Part shown: piece by piece, positions 26,959 to 35,763 of the stretch
Layout: the number at the start of each line of letters is the position of its first letter
Position numbering within the stretch: position 1 is the first letter of the stretch
NCBI GenBank assembly: GCA_902610655.1
Contig: CACLWL010000003.1
Location: 40,663-104,662 of the forward strand
DNA length: 64,000 bases
Direction of reading: 5' to 3'
DNA from: an uncultured Pelagibacteraceae bacterium
GTDB taxonomy: Bacteria > Pseudomonadota > Alphaproteobacteria > Pelagibacterales > Pelagibacteraceae
Translations under genes and position numbers: made by a program
Notes under the pieces: generated by a model
Database searches by the model: none
What the model was told of the DNA's origin: nothing
What the model saw: the letters and a program-made list of their open reading frames with translations, nothing else

Positions 26959-28512
26959 ATGCTAAATAGAAGAGCAGATAAATTAGAGCTAATTAGAATT
27001 GCTGAGGCGGTTGCATTAGAAAAATCTATTGATAAAGAGATTATTATCAACTCTATGGAAACTGGTATTGCAAAAGCTGCTAAGTCTAAGTTTGGCCAAG
27101 AGAATGAAATTGAAGTGAAAATTGATAGAGAAAGTGGAGATATTGGTATTTTTAGAAAATTATTAATTACTGAAAATCCCGAAAATATAAATACAGAGAT
27201 AAGTTTGGGAGAAGCGCATAACTTAGGCGAAGAATATAAAGATAAAAAAATAGGGGATACTGTTCTCCAAACTTTACCCACATTCGATTTCGGCAGAATA
27301 GCTGCTCAAACTGCAAAACAAGTAATAAGTTTTAACGTTAGAGAGGCAGAAAGAGAAAGACAGTTTAATGATTTCGTTGATAAAAAAGATACTATATTAA
27401 GTGGGATCGTTAAGAGACTAGAATTTGGAAACGTAATAATTGACCTTGGTAGAACAGAAGCAATCATCCAAAAAAATGAGATGATTCCTAGAGAGAATAT
27501 TAAAGCTGGAGATCGGGTTAAAGCATACTGTAGTGATGTGAGAAGAGAACCTAGGGGGCAACAGATATTTTTATCAAGAGCACATCCTAAATTTATGGAA
27601 AAACTATTTATACAAGAAGTACCAGAGATATACGATGGTTTAATTGAAATTATTTCATCTGCTAGAGATCCAGGCAGTAGAGCAAAAATTTGTGTAAAAG
27701 CAATAGATAATTCTTTAGATCCAGTTGGAGCATGTGTAGGTATGAGAGGAAGCAGAGTACAGGCGGTTGTAAATGAATTACAAGGTGAAAAAATAGATAT
27801 TGTTAATTGGTCAGAGGATCCAGCTGTAGTAGTATCAAATGCTTTATCTCCAGCAGAAGTTCAAAGAGTAAATGTTGATGTAGAAAATAAAAAATTAGAT
27901 GTAATTCTTACCGAAGAAAATTTAAGTAAAGCGATTGGTAGAAGAGGTCAAAATGTAAGATTAGCAACTAAGTTGATGAACTACGAAATTAACATAATGA
28001 CAGATCAAGAGGACTCTGAGAGAAGACAAGTTGAATTTAAAGAAAAGACAGAAAATTTTGTAAAAAATTTAGAATTAGATGAAACGCTAGGTCAATTATT
28101 AGTTGCTGAAGGTTTTTCTTCAATTGATGATTTAAAAGATTCATCTGTAGAAGATATAGTAAAAATAGAAGGCATTGAGGAAGATACAGCTAAAGAATTA
28201 TTAGAAAGAGCACAAGAATTTTATAAAAAAGATCAAGAGGAAATTTCAAAAAAAATTAAAGAACTTGGACTTGAAAATGATTTAATAAATCAAGAGGGGC
28301 TTACTCCAGGAATGTTAGTTACTCTAGGTGAACAAAAAATTCTTACGTTAAATGATTTCGCAGACCTTGCATCAGACGAATTAACTGGGGGTTATGATAT
28401 TGTAAAAGGAGAGAGAGTTAAAATAAAAGGCTTTTTAGAGGATTTTGCTCTCTCAAAAAAAGAAGCTGATGATTTAATTATGTCAGCAAGAAGTAAAATT
28501 TATAAAGATTGA
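26959..28512 (+). CDS. nusA: Transcription elongation/termination factor NusA
   Basis: A 517-residue RNA-polymerase-binding factor. Domains in order: N-terminal RNAP-binding domain (1-125), S1 domain (about 130-200, GIVKRLEFGNVIIDLGRTEAII), KH1 and KH2 (about 200-345; PVGACVGMRGSRVQAVVNELQGEKIDIV and IGRRGQNVRLATKL), then two helix-hairpin-helix-like acidic repeats at the C-terminus (about 360-510). The rimP gene that usually precedes nusA is missing, and the start lies just after the metK terminator, so the promoter must overlap the terminator region or lie within it. First gene of the nusA-infB-rbfA-rpsO-pnp cluster. Confidence 0.97.
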   Translation: MLNRRADKLELIRIAEAVALEKSIDKEIIINSMETGIAKAAKSKFGQENEIEVKIDRESGDIGIFRKLLITENPENINTEISLGEAHNLGEEYKDKKIGDTVLQTLPTFDFGRIAAQTAKQVISFNVREAERERQFNDFVDKKDTILSGIVKRLEFGNVIIDLGRTEAIIQKNEMIPRENIKAGDRVKAYCSDVRREPRGQQIFLSRAHPKFMEKLFIQEVPEIYDGLIEIISSARDPGSRAKICVKAIDNSLDPVGACVGMRGSRVQAVVNELQGEKIDIVNWSEDPAVVVSNALSPAEVQRVNVDVENKKLDVILTEENLSKAIGRRGQNVRLATKLMNYEINIMTDQEDSERRQVEFKEKTENFVKNLELDETLGQLLVAEGFSSIDDLKDSSVEDIVKIEGIEEDTAKELLERAQEFYKKDQEEISKKIKELGLENDLINQEGLTPGMLVTLGEQKILTLNDFADLASDELTGGYDIVKGERVKIKGFLEDFALSKKEADDLIMSARSKIYKD

Positions 28513-28522
28513 AAGATGAGTT

Positions 28523-30733
28523 ATGGAAAAAAAAAAAATCAAATTAAAATTATCGGGAAATTTAAAGAAATCTATCTCAAATATTGAGAGAGCAAAAACC
28601 CAAGGTAAAAACTCTGTATTAATTGAAAAAAAAAATAATAAGTTTTCAAATAAAAGATCCTCTAACTTTAGTAGACAAGATTTCAATCAAAAAAAACATA
28701 ATAATGCTCAATTAAAAACATCTAGTTTTGAAAAACCAACTACTCCATCGAATGATTATGAGAAAAGAAAACTTGCAGAGCAAAGAGCAACTAGAAGATT
28801 AAAAGCAGATCCTGAAAAGAAAGATATAAAGGGTAAAGCAGGCTCTAAAAGAAGAGAACTAAAATTAACAGTTTCGAGAGCCTTAAGTGGTGATGAAGAA
28901 GGACGTGCAAGAAGTATAGCATCTCTAAAAAGAGCAAAACAAAAAGAAAATAGGAATATCCAAAAAGAGAACTCAAGAGAAGATTTAAAACCAGTTAAAA
29001 GAGAAGTGCACATACCTCAAGTAATTACTATACGAGAATTAGCAAATAGGATGGCTGAACAATCTAGTAACATAATTAAACACCTTCTGGGAATGGGAGT
29101 TACAGCCACAATTAACCATTCGATAGACTCCGATACAGCTGAGTATCTTGTAAAAGAGTTTGGTCATAGCCCTATAAAAGAAGAAAAAGCTGAAGAAATT
29201 ATTAAAAAAATAAAAGAGGTGAAGACAGAAAATTTAAAAAGTAGACCACCTATTGTTACTGTTATGGGGCACGTAGACCATGGAAAAACATCGGTACTTG
29301 ATGTTTTAAGAAAAGCAAATGTAGTTTCAGGAGAATTTGGGGGCATCACTCAGCATGTTGGTGCATATCAAATCAAACATAATTCAAGTAAGATTACATT
29401 CATTGATACACCTGGTCATGCAGCGTTTACTGAAATGAGAGCCAGAGGATCTAAACTAACTGATATAGTTGTTCTTGTGGTTGCAGCCGATGATGGTGTT
29501 AAACCTCAAACTATTGAATCTATAAAACATGCAAAAGCAGCAAAGGTCCCAATTGTTGTTGCAATTAATAAATGTGATTTACCTGAGGCTGATCCTCAAA
29601 AAGTGAAAAATCAGTTGCTAGAATATGAATTAATAGCTGAAGAATTATCAGGTGATACTTTAATGGTTGAAATCTCAACAAAGTCACAACAAAATATTTC
29701 TAAATTAATTGAGTCAGTAATTTTGCAATCAGAGTTACTAGATTTAAAAGCAGATTATAAAGTAAGAGCTAACGCTGTTGTTTTAGAATCCAAAGTAGAT
29801 ATCGGGAGAGGTCCAATAGCAAATATAATTATAACAAATGGGACACTTAGAAAGGGTGATTATTTTGTTAGCGGTTCGAAATGGGGAAAAGTAAGAGCGA
29901 TAATAAATGATTTAGGACAAAACGTTGAGGAGGCATACCCTGCATCACCAGTTGAAGTTTTGGGAATTAACGGAGCATCAAAGTCAGGTGATGATTTCAT
30001 AGTTCTGGAAAGTGAGAAGGAGGCCAAATCATTATGTGAAGCTAGAATTCAAGAGTCAAAGATTGGCAAAAATCCAATAACTTTTGCAACGCAAGACTCC
30101 GCGTTTAAAGATAAAAAATCTGAGGAATTAAATATCATTATTAAATCTGATGTTCACGGATCGTCAGAAGCAATAATAAGTGCTGTTATGCAGATTAAAC
30201 ATGACGAGATAAATCCAAAAATAATTTTATCTGACATTGGGATGATTACTGAAACTGATGTAACTTTAGCAAAAGCTTCAAATGCATTATTAATTGCTTT
30301 TAATGTTAAACCAACTAAAGAGGCAAAAAAACTAGCAGAGCAAGAGAAAATATCTATATTTTCATATAATATAATTTATGAAGTATTAGACTTCATTAAA
30401 AGTAGAATGTCGGGTTTGTTATCACCAGATGTTGAAGAGCAAATTACTGGATCGGCAGAAATTCTTGAAATATTTAAAGTTTCTAAGGTAGGAAAAGTAG
30501 CTGGATCAAAAGTAATAGATGGTGAAATCTTAAATGATTCGAATGCTAGAGTTATTAGAGATGGTACGATTATTTACAATGGAAAGATCAGCACAATATT
30601 TAGAGAAAAAAATCAGGCAAAACAAGTTTCAGCAGGACTTGAGTGCGGAATAACCCTTAAAGATTTTAATGATTTTCAAAAAAACGATATAATTGAAGCC
30701 TATAACTCTAAAATTACAGAAAGACGAATATGA
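28523..30733 (+). CDS. infB: Translation initiation factor IF-2
   Basis: GTPase that brings fMet-tRNA to the 30S subunit. The 736-residue frame has a basic low-complexity N-terminal region (about 1-160), the IF2 N-terminal helix IPQVITIRELANRMAEQSSNIIKHL, then the G domain (about 235-400) with G1 GHVDHGKTS, G3 DTPGHAAFTEMRARG, G4 NKCDL, followed by the beta-barrel domains and C-terminal fMet-tRNA-binding domain. Shorter than E. coli IF2-alpha (890) only in the N-terminal linker. It starts 10 bp after nusA and its stop overlaps rbfA. Confidence 0.98.
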   Translation: MEKKKIKLKLSGNLKKSISNIERAKTQGKNSVLIEKKNNKFSNKRSSNFSRQDFNQKKHNNAQLKTSSFEKPTTPSNDYEKRKLAEQRATRRLKADPEKKDIKGKAGSKRRELKLTVSRALSGDEEGRARSIASLKRAKQKENRNIQKENSREDLKPVKREVHIPQVITIRELANRMAEQSSNIIKHLLGMGVTATINHSIDSDTAEYLVKEFGHSPIKEEKAEEIIKKIKEVKTENLKSRPPIVTVMGHVDHGKTSVLDVLRKANVVSGEFGGITQHVGAYQIKHNSSKITFIDTPGHAAFTEMRARGSKLTDIVVLVVAADDGVKPQTIESIKHAKAAKVPIVVAINKCDLPEADPQKVKNQLLEYELIAEELSGDTLMVEISTKSQQNISKLIESVILQSELLDLKADYKVRANAVVLESKVDIGRGPIANIIITNGTLRKGDYFVSGSKWGKVRAIINDLGQNVEEAYPASPVEVLGINGASKSGDDFIVLESEKEAKSLCEARIQESKIGKNPITFATQDSAFKDKKSEELNIIIKSDVHGSSEAIISAVMQIKHDEINPKIILSDIGMITETDVTLAKASNALLIAFNVKPTKEAKKLAEQEKISIFSYNIIYEVLDFIKSRMSGLLSPDVEEQITGSAEILEIFKVSKVGKVAGSKVIDGEILNDSNARVIRDGTIIYNGKISTIFREKNQAKQVSAGLECGITLKDFNDFQKNDIIEAYNSKITERRI

Positions 30734-31116
30734 GATCTAAAAAAAATAGTAGAACTCTTTCACAAAGACAATTAAGAGTAGGTGAAATGATAAAACAAGC
30801 ATTAGGCAATATATTCATGAGAGGTGAAGCAAAATTACCAAACATTGAAACAAGCAATATAACTGTAACAGAGGTTAGAATGAGCCCAGATTTAAAAACT
30901 GCAAAAGCATTTGTATTACCGCTAGGAGGTAAAAATGCAAATGAGATAATAGACATTTTAAAAGAATTTTCGTTTATAGTTAGAAAAACTCTTTCAAAAA
31001 AAATTTCAATGAAATTTCTTCCAAAATTATTATTTGTTAAAGATGAGTCATTTGAATATGCAGAAAAAATTGAAAACTTAATTAAAAAAACAAACAGACA
31101 GGAAAAATATGAGTAA
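30730..31116 (+). CDS. rbfA: 30S ribosome-binding factor A
   Basis: Small KH-like factor for 16S 5'-end maturation and cold adaptation. The 128 residues show SQRQLRVGEMIKQALGNIF near the start and ITVTEVRMSPDLKTAKAFVLPLG (about 45-68), both family signatures, with KFLPKLLFVKDESFEYAEKIENLI at the C-terminus. Overlaps infB by 4 bp and rpsO by 8 bp. truB, normally between rbfA and rpsO, is not here. Confidence 0.95.
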   Translation: MRSKKNSRTLSQRQLRVGEMIKQALGNIFMRGEAKLPNIETSNITVTEVRMSPDLKTAKAFVLPLGGKNANEIIDILKEFSFIVRKTLSKKISMKFLPKLLFVKDESFEYAEKIENLIKKTNRQEKYE

Positions 31117-31357
31117 AAAATCTAGAGAATTAGCACTTCATGATAAAGACACAGGTTCATCAGAAGTACAAATTGCCCTCTTAACTGAAAAAATTGAGAC
31201 TTTATCAAAACACATGAATTTGTTTAAGAAAGACAAACATTCGTCAGTGGGTTTATTGAAAGCTGTTAATAAAAGAAAAAAACTTTTAGATTATCTGAAA
31301 AAAAATAAATTAGAGTCATACAAAGGTGTAATTAGCAAACTAAATATAAGAAAGTAA
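31109..31357 (+). CDS. rpsO: 30S ribosomal protein S15
   Basis: Primary 16S rRNA-binding protein of the 30S platform. The 82-residue frame has LALHDKDTGSSEVQIALLTEKIETLSKHMNLFKKDKHS (the conserved GSxEVQ and LxxHL segments) and the C-terminal RKKLLDYLKK. It is several residues shorter than E. coli S15 (89), lacking a few N-terminal residues before the first helix. Overlapping rbfA by 8 bp and 3 bp from pnp; in many bacteria rpsO and pnp form a co-regulated pair. Confidence 0.97.
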   Translation: MSKKSRELALHDKDTGSSEVQIALLTEKIETLSKHMNLFKKDKHSSVGLLKAVNKRKKLLDYLKKNKLESYKGVISKLNIRK

Positions 31358-31360
31358 AAA

Positions 31361-33433
31361 ATGTTTAAAGAATTTAAAAAAGAGATAGAGTTAAATGGTA
31401 AAAAAATAAAATTAGAGACAGGAAAAATTGCACGACAGGCCGATGGAGCAGTTATAGCAACATGTGGAGAAACAGTTGTTTTAGCGACAGTTGTTGGATC
31501 AAAAAAAGTAAATCCAGAAGTTGATTATTTTCCACTATCTGTAAATTATCAGGAAAAATATTATGCAGCCGGAAAAATTCCAGGAGGATATTTCAAGAGA
31601 GAAGCAAGACCCACTGAAAGTGAAACATTAATTTCTCGACTAATAGATAGACCTATAAGACCGTTATTTCCAGATGAATTTAAAAATGAAGTACAGTTAC
31701 TACCAACTGTTATTTCTTATGATAAAGAAAATGAAGCAGATATTCTTTCAATTATTGCCTCCTCAGCAGCTCTAGCAATTTCTGGAATGCCATTTCTTGG
31801 GCCTGTTGGTGCTTCAAGAGTTGGATTTATAAATGGTAAATACGTTTTAAATCCATCTAAAGTAGATTTAGAAAAATCAAAGTTAGATCTTGTAGTAGCA
31901 GGAACAAAAGATGCCGTACTTATGGTTGAGTCTGAAGCAAAAGGATTATCCGAAGAAGAAATGTTAAATGCAGTAAAATTCGGTCATGAAAATTTTATTC
32001 CAATTATTGAAATGATAGAGGAACTCGCCAAAGAATGTAGAAAAACTGAATGGGCAGTTGAAAAGAAAGATTTATCAGAGGTAAAGAAAAAGCTGGAAGA
32101 AGAATTTACGAAAGACTTGAAAAAAGCATTCTCTACAAAAGATAAACAAGATAGATCAAATCAAATTTCTGAAATTTCTGAAAAAGCAAAAAAGCTTTAT
32201 GAGGAAAACGAAAACTATTCTGAACTAGATGTTAACTCTGAACTTAAAAATCTTGAAAAGAAAATCGTCAGAACAGATATTCTTAAAAATAAAAATAGAA
32301 TAGATGGAAGAGGTCTTGCTGATGTAAGACAAATTGTTTGTGAAGTAGGTATTTTACCCAGAGTTCATGGATCTGCTCTTTTCACAAGAGGTGAAACCCA
32401 AGCTATCGTTACAACAACTTTAGGAACTTCAGATGATGAACAAAGAATTGAAAGTTTAGACGGTCTTAAAAGGGAAAGATTTATGCTTCATTACAATTTT
32501 CCGCCATTTTCTGTGGGAGAAACAGGAAGAATTGGAACTGGTAGAAGAGAAATTGGTCATGGTAAATTAGCCTGGAGAGCAATAAGTTCTTCACTTCCTT
32601 CACAAGAAAGTTTTCCATACACATTTAGAATAGTTTCAGACATAACTGAGTCTAACGGATCATCTTCAATGGCAACTGTATGTGGATCTTCTTTAGCATT
32701 AATGGATGCAGGAGTGCCGATTAAAGAACCAGTTGCTGGTATTGCAATGGGACTGATTAAAGAAGGTGATGATTTTAGTGTTCTATCGGATATTCTTGGT
32801 GATGAAGATCACTTAGGTGATATGGATTTTAAAGTTGCTGGTACTAAAGATGGAATTACTTCACTTCAAATGGATATTAAGATAACTGGAATAACATTTG
32901 AAATTATGGAACAAGCATTAAAACAGGCAAAAGATGGAAGAATTCATATTTTGGGAGAAATGAATAAAGCTTTAAATAAATCAAGAGATAGTGTTGGAAA
33001 ACATACACCTAAGATGGAGAAAATCACTGTTGATAAAAAAGATATTGCAACAGTAATTGGAAAAGGTGGAGCTACTATAAGAGAGATTGTTGAAAAGTCA
33101 GGAGCAAAAGTTGACGTATCAGATGACGGTACGGTGACGGTTGCAGCACCAGATGAAGACTCGAGAAATAAAGCAATGCAAATAATTAAAGACTTAACTG
33201 CAAAAGCTGAACTAAATAAAATTTATAATGGAAAAGTTATGAAGATTATGGAATTTGGTGCATTTGTAAATTTCTTAGGCAAACAAGATGGTCTTGTTCA
33301 TATTTCAGAGCTAGCTAATAAAAGAGTTGTAAAGGTAACAGATGTTGTAAAAGAAGGTGATGAAGTTAAAGTTAAAGTAATTGGCTTTGATAGAGGAAAA
33401 GTAAAACTTTCAATTAAACAAGCTGCGATATAA
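31361..33433 (+). CDS. pnp: Polyribonucleotide nucleotidyltransferase (PNPase)
   Basis: Phosphorolytic 3'-5' exoribonuclease of the RNA degradosome. The 690-residue protein has two RNase PH domains (about 10-210 and 300-530, the second with [28 protein letters not shown] and [24 protein letters not shown]), a linking helical domain, a KH domain (about 550-610, [14 protein letters not shown]) and an S1 domain (about 620-688, [28 protein letters not shown]). Length is standard (E. coli 711). A small Cys-tailed gene follows after 1 bp. Confidence 0.98.
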   Translation: MFKEFKKEIELNGKKIKLETGKIARQADGAVIATCGETVVLATVVGSKKVNPEVDYFPLSVNYQEKYYAAGKIPGGYFKREARPTESETLISRLIDRPIRPLFPDEFKNEVQLLPTVISYDKENEADILSIIASSAALAISGMPFLGPVGASRVGFINGKYVLNPSKVDLEKSKLDLVVAGTKDAVLMVESEAKGLSEEEMLNAVKFGHENFIPIIEMIEELAKECRKTEWAVEKKDLSEVKKKLEEEFTKDLKKAFSTKDKQDRSNQISEISEKAKKLYEENENYSELDVNSELKNLEKKIVRTDILKNKNRIDGRGLADVRQIVCEVGILPRVHGSALFTRGETQAIVTTTLGTSDDEQRIESLDGLKRERFMLHYNFPPFSVGETGRIGTGRREIGHGKLAWRAISSSLPSQESFPYTFRIVSDITESNGSSSMATVCGSSLALMDAGVPIKEPVAGIAMGLIKEGDDFSVLSDILGDEDHLGDMDFKVAGTKDGITSLQMDIKITGITFEIMEQALKQAKDGRIHILGEMNKALNKSRDSVGKHTPKMEKITVDKKDIATVIGKGGATIREIVEKSGAKVDVSDDGTVTVAAPDEDSRNKAMQIIKDLTAKAELNKIYNGKVMKIMEFGAFVNFLGKQDGLVHISELANKRVVKVTDVVKEGDEVKVKVIGFDRGKVKLSIKQAAI

Positions 33434-33434
33434 G

Positions 33435-33656
33435 ATGCAGAATATGCAAAATCAAGAAATACTAAACATAATTGAAAATCTTAAAGGCCGAAGAGGATAT
33501 GAGGAAAAAAAGGCATCTAAGTTAGGCTTTTCTTCGCTTTATGCGTATTTCGAGGATAAAATTTTAAAAGAAAAACAGGCTATTGAAGATCAAAAAAAAG
33601 ACTTAAAAGAAATTAAATCTGATAATAAAGAAAAGAAAAGCTGCAGTTGCTGTTAA
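33435..33656 (+). CDS. Small charged protein with C-terminal CSCC motif, unknown
   Basis: A 73-residue frame starting 1 bp after the pnp stop, so very probably cotranscribed. It is helical and highly charged (KLGFSSLYAYFEDKILKEKQAIEDQKKDLKEIKSDNKEKK) and ends in SCSCC, a three-cysteine tail that could bind a metal or be disulfide/lipid modified. No known domain is recognised. Position behind pnp hints at RNA metabolism, but that is only guilt by association. Confidence 0.7.
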   Translation: MQNMQNQEILNIIENLKGRRGYEEKKASKLGFSSLYAYFEDKILKEKQAIEDQKKDLKEIKSDNKEKKSCSCC

Positions 33657-33683
33657 GCACCCTTAAAAAATAAAAAAAGTCGC

Positions 33684-33707
33684 AGTGATTTTTCTGTCTT
33701 AATCACT
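33684..33707. other. Hairpin in the gap after the CSCC gene
   Basis: A perfect 7-bp inverted repeat, AGTGATT and AATCACT around a 10-nt pyrimidine-rich loop, lies about 28 bp after the stop. No proper T-run follows, so it may be a weak terminator or processing signal for the nusA-pnp transcript, or part of the promoter of the next small gene. Confidence 0.4.
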
Positions 33708-33741
33708 ATCTCTACTAAAATATAAAAAGAAAGGAATATTA

Positions 33742-33948
33742 ATGAAAAAGATACTATTAGCTTTAATTTTAATTATATTTTCAACTTCTGCTTTCGCTGG
33801 CTCATGTCCAATGTTAGGTGGAAAGGTGAAAACAAAAATTGAACAAGCTCAAAAACTCCATGATGCTGGTATGAAAGCACATTCTGATGGAGACCATTCA
33901 AAATCAGAAGAACTTTTAAACGAAGCACTTGATCTCTTTAAAAGTTAA
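33742..33948 (+). CDS. Small secreted helical protein, unknown
   Basis: A 68-residue protein with a clean Sec signal peptide (KKILLALILIIFSTSAFA, cleavage after Ala19) and a short mature part, GSCPMLGGKVKTKIEQAQKLHDAGMKAHSDGDHSKSEELLNEALDLFKS. The mature region has one Cys and two amphipathic helices resembling half a TPR unit. It is preceded by a good AAAGAAAGGA ribosome-binding site. Probably periplasmic; function unknown. It is the last gene before the accessory island. Confidence 0.8.
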   Translation: MKKILLALILIIFSTSAFAGSCPMLGGKVKTKIEQAQKLHDAGMKAHSDGDHSKSEELLNEALDLFKS

Positions 33949-33957
33949 TTAAATACG

Positions 33958-33994
33958 GGGTTCGGGGCACCTGGCAACAGAACGCCCCTAAACC
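33958..33994. ncRNA. Possible structured RNA / G+C-rich hairpin at the island edge
   Basis: An 11-position stem with two mismatches (GGGTTCGGGGC against GCCCCTAAACC) encloses a 15-nt loop. It starts 10 bp after a stop codon and is strikingly G+C-rich for this genome. A second small hairpin (TGGAA/TTCCA) follows. No T-run follows, so it is not a normal terminator. It does not fold as a tRNA. It may be a small RNA, the 3' end of an RNA gene used as an integration site, or an mRNA 3' stabiliser. The right arm of the hairpin overlaps the direct repeat at 33976. Confidence 0.35.
33976..33990. repeat. Direct repeat, copy 1 (15 bp)
   Basis: AACAGAACGCCCCTA occurs identically here and at 34757-34771, 781 bp apart, with small orphan genes between. 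The match is G+C-rich and so unlikely by chance in this genome. Possible attachment-site-like footprint of a small insertion. Confidence 0.6.
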
Positions 33995-34078
33995 AATGGA
34001 AACCGTTATTCCAATTCAAATATCAAATAAGAAACGGCACGAAGTTTATACGAAGTTTTAAATCAAAAATTTACGAAC

Positions 34079-34252
34079 TTATTTTTTATTTTTTATTTTA
34101 AAACCTTGAGATTCAAGCACTTTGATCAAATTTTTTAACCTTTGCTCTCGTGATGTGTTTGAGTCCCCTATTTTTTCAAAAAATATTGGTTTTAAACCTC
34201 TATCTTTTTTTGATTTAAAATAGTTTTTTAGTGATTGTATTTTTAGTTTCAT
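34079..34252 (-). CDS. Small basic protein, unknown (57 residues)
   Basis: ATG at 34252 is preceded by a near-perfect GGAGAAAA ribosome-binding site. The 57-residue product is lysine-rich (MKLKIQSLKNYFKSKKDRGL...) with a helical C-terminal half, SREQRLKNLIKVLESQGFKI, ending in IKNKK. No family recognised. It lies between the two 15-bp repeats and is divergent from the 110-residue gene, sharing a 155-bp upstream region. Confidence 0.5.
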   Translation of the reverse strand: MKLKIQSLKNYFKSKKDRGLKPIFFEKIGDSNTSREQRLKNLIKVLESQGFKIKNKK

Positions 34253-34276
34253 TTTTCTCCTTTAGCGTTTTGTTTA

Positions 34277-34313
34277 TAGTCCTAGCAAGTAAAGTTTTTT
34301 TAAATCAGGACTA
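34277..34313. promoter_or_regulatory. Inverted repeat in the divergent upstream region
   Basis: Arms TAGTCCT (34277-34283) and AGGACTA (34307-34313) are perfect complements separated by 23 nt, midway between two divergently read small genes. Could be an operator or the stem of a transcript leader. The rest of 34253-34407 holds nothing else I can identify. Confidence 0.35.
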
Positions 34314-34407
34314 ATTTAATAATAACAAATCAACAAATTTTTGCCACTATTATTCAATAATATAAAAATTGTTAAAGTTGATATCAAAACTATAATAACT
34401 TCAAAAT

Positions 34408-34740
34408 ATGCAACAACTAGAACTGTTTGATTTCAGGAGAGATGTTCTCTTTGAAAGAGATAATCAAATCGCTCGTTTTTATGACGTCCTTAGTGAAACT
34501 AAAGATGGAATAAGTTATGCTGAACATATAGACCCAAAAAAAAAATTTTCTATATGTGGTATGGATTATGAAGAGTATGTTGATGTTAAAAAGAGATACT
34601 TAAAGGGTTTGACTTATGATCAAATACTCAACTACTTAAGGAAATTTAAGAAGGAAGAAAGATTAGAAAAATATAAAATTTTACTTAAATTTAGAAACAT
34701 ACCTTTTGATGCTGATTTATTCACTTGGAACAGCAACTAA
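34408..34740 (+). CDS. Orphan 110-residue protein, unknown
   Basis: Soluble, charged protein (MQQLELFDFRRDVLFERDN...). It has no signal peptide and no familiar motif; the segment VKKRYLKGLTYDQILNYLRKFKKEERLEKYKILL resembles a helix-turn-helix-containing helical region but without convincing fold signature. It sits between the two 15-bp direct repeats and ends 16 bp before copy 2, so it may be cargo of a small mobile unit. Confidence 0.6.
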   Translation: MQQLELFDFRRDVLFERDNQIARFYDVLSETKDGISYAEHIDPKKKFSICGMDYEEYVDVKKRYLKGLTYDQILNYLRKFKKEERLEKYKILLKFRNIPFDADLFTWNSN

Positions 34741-34756
34741 TTAAATTACAAGTGCA

Positions 34757-34794
34757 AACAGAACGCCCCTACTTATTTATTTTACGTTTAATTT
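34757..34794. repeat. Composite repeat: copy 2 of the 15-bp repeat joined to the left copy of the island-end repeat
   Basis: 34757-34771 repeats 33976-33990 exactly. 34769-34794 matches 55520-55545 at 24 of 26 positions, and the flank AGAACG is also shared by all three sites. So this site looks like a junction carrying one half of each of two flanking sites, at the left edge of the 20.7-kb accessory block. Confidence 0.5.
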
Positions 34795-34803
34795 ACCCAT
34801 AAT

Positions 34804-35379
34804 TTAATTCAGCCCCTTCAAGTTAGAATTTTTACATAGTCTGGCTACAAAATAAGGCGGTGTTTTGCTAGTCATCGGTACAGTAATTTCGGAGGTCATC
34901 AAATTTGTAGTATCAATACTAATACGCTTAATTGAATGATTTAAATTATCATCTTCTTGATTGAATGAATAAAGATAAATATATGTTTCAAAGTCTTTAG
35001 TTAATGCTGGAAGATCTAATGCTTTATCCCATTTTTGAAAAATTTTTATGGCTTTTGATATCAAATTAAGATCGTGACTTGGTAAATCTATACTCAAGAA
35101 AGATTTATATGGTATGAGTTGTTCAAAGCTTCTATTTTTATTATTTTTATAAAATATATTCTCTTTATTTAAAATGAACTGTGTAGTAGTTAGTTTGTCT
35201 ATAAATGGCGTTCTATCATCATCATGTTCGTTTTCGAAGTAATACTTACCGCTATCTAATTGAAGTCCTGCTATAGTAGGTTTACAAACAAACACTTTAT
35301 CTTCAGCGTAAACATAAGAAGTAATTAATATTAAAAATACAATTAAATGGAGAAAAATAAAAAAAAATAGACGCTTCAT
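34804..35379 (-). CDS. Exported protein of unknown function (191 residues)
   Basis: A long hydrophobic leader (RLFFFIFLHLIVFLILITSYVYA, cleavage after about residue 25) followed by a soluble domain, EDKVFVCKPTIAGLQLDSGKYYF..., with two Cys (one near each end, CKP and LCKN) that could form a disulfide. Probably periplasmic. No family recognised. Its start overlaps the upstream two-helix membrane gene by 4 bp, so the two are coupled; this is the last gene of a minus-strand cassette of small envelope proteins. Confidence 0.65.
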   Translation of the reverse strand: MKRLFFFIFLHLIVFLILITSYVYAEDKVFVCKPTIAGLQLDSGKYYFENEHDDDRTPFIDKLTTTQFILNKENIFYKNNKNRSFEQLIPYKSFLSIDLPSHDLNLISKAIKIFQKWDKALDLPALTKDFETYIYLYSFNQEDDNLNHSIKRISIDTTNLMTSEITVPMTSKTPPYFVARLCKNSNLKGLN

Positions 35380-35567
35380 ATATTAAATTTTTTATTAAGT
35401 TTTTTGATTTTTTTATATTGCCAATGAATAATTGTTATTAAAAAAATAACAAATAATGGATATCCGATCACAAATATTAAAATATTTATAAATTCATAAG
35501 AAATTCCAGTTATTTTTGCTAGCCAGATAAGAATATCAACACATAAATAAAAAATGTAGTCGACCAT
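35376..35567 (-). CDS. Small two-helix membrane protein, unknown
   Basis: A 63-residue protein with hydrophobic segments at about 3-20 (DYIFYLCVDILIWLAKITG) and 26-48 (FINILIFVIGYPLFVIFLITII) and a basic tail WQYKKIKKLNKKFNI placing the C-terminus in the cytoplasm. Overlaps the exported-protein gene by 4 bp (ATGA). Confidence 0.6.
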   Translation of the reverse strand: MVDYIFYLCVDILIWLAKITGISYEFINILIFVIGYPLFVIFLITIIHWQYKKIKKLNKKFNI

Positions 35568-35586
35568 ACTAAGAAGTTTTATTTAT

Positions 35587-35691
35587 TTAGTTGTTTTTAT
35601 TTAGACAGAAATGTGTTTTTAAGATGATATTTTTAATTATTCTAAAAATTAATAATGGCAAGTATCCTAGTAGTATAATTTCAGCAAGCAT
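35587..35691 (-). CDS. Putative 34-residue membrane peptide
   Basis: ATG at 35691 opens a 34-residue frame with one hydrophobic helix (LAEIILLGYLPLLIFRII) and a basic tail. It starts 7 bp after the stop of another tiny frame and precedes the two-helix gene by 20 bp. Its first codons (ATG CTT GC) echo those of that neighbour. Plausible but short enough to be chance. Confidence 0.3.
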   Translation of the reverse strand: MLAEIILLGYLPLLIFRIIKNIILKTHFCLNKNN

Positions 35692-35697
35692 TGCTTA

Positions 35698-35763
35698 TTA
35701 TTGAGATATATACCATGCTAATAAAAATGCAGCTACTTCGATGGTAATAAATGTTTCAAGCAT
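35698..35763 (-). CDS. Putative 21-residue membrane peptide
   Basis: The start codon overlaps the stop of the 202-residue membrane gene (ATGCTTGA), a coupling arrangement. Product MLETFITIEVAAFLLAWYISQ is a single hydrophobic helix. Could be a real micropeptide or a leader that re-initiates ribosomes; weak evidence. Confidence 0.25.
   Translation of the reverse strand: MLETFITIEVAAFLLAWYISQ

Noticed and set aside
33958..33994. G+C-rich hairpin resembling the end of a tRNA, tmRNA or SRP RNA
   Set aside because: No cloverleaf, no CCA end, no GGAAGGAAGCAGCC-like SRP core and no tag-peptide frame could be found, so it is listed only as an unnamed structure.
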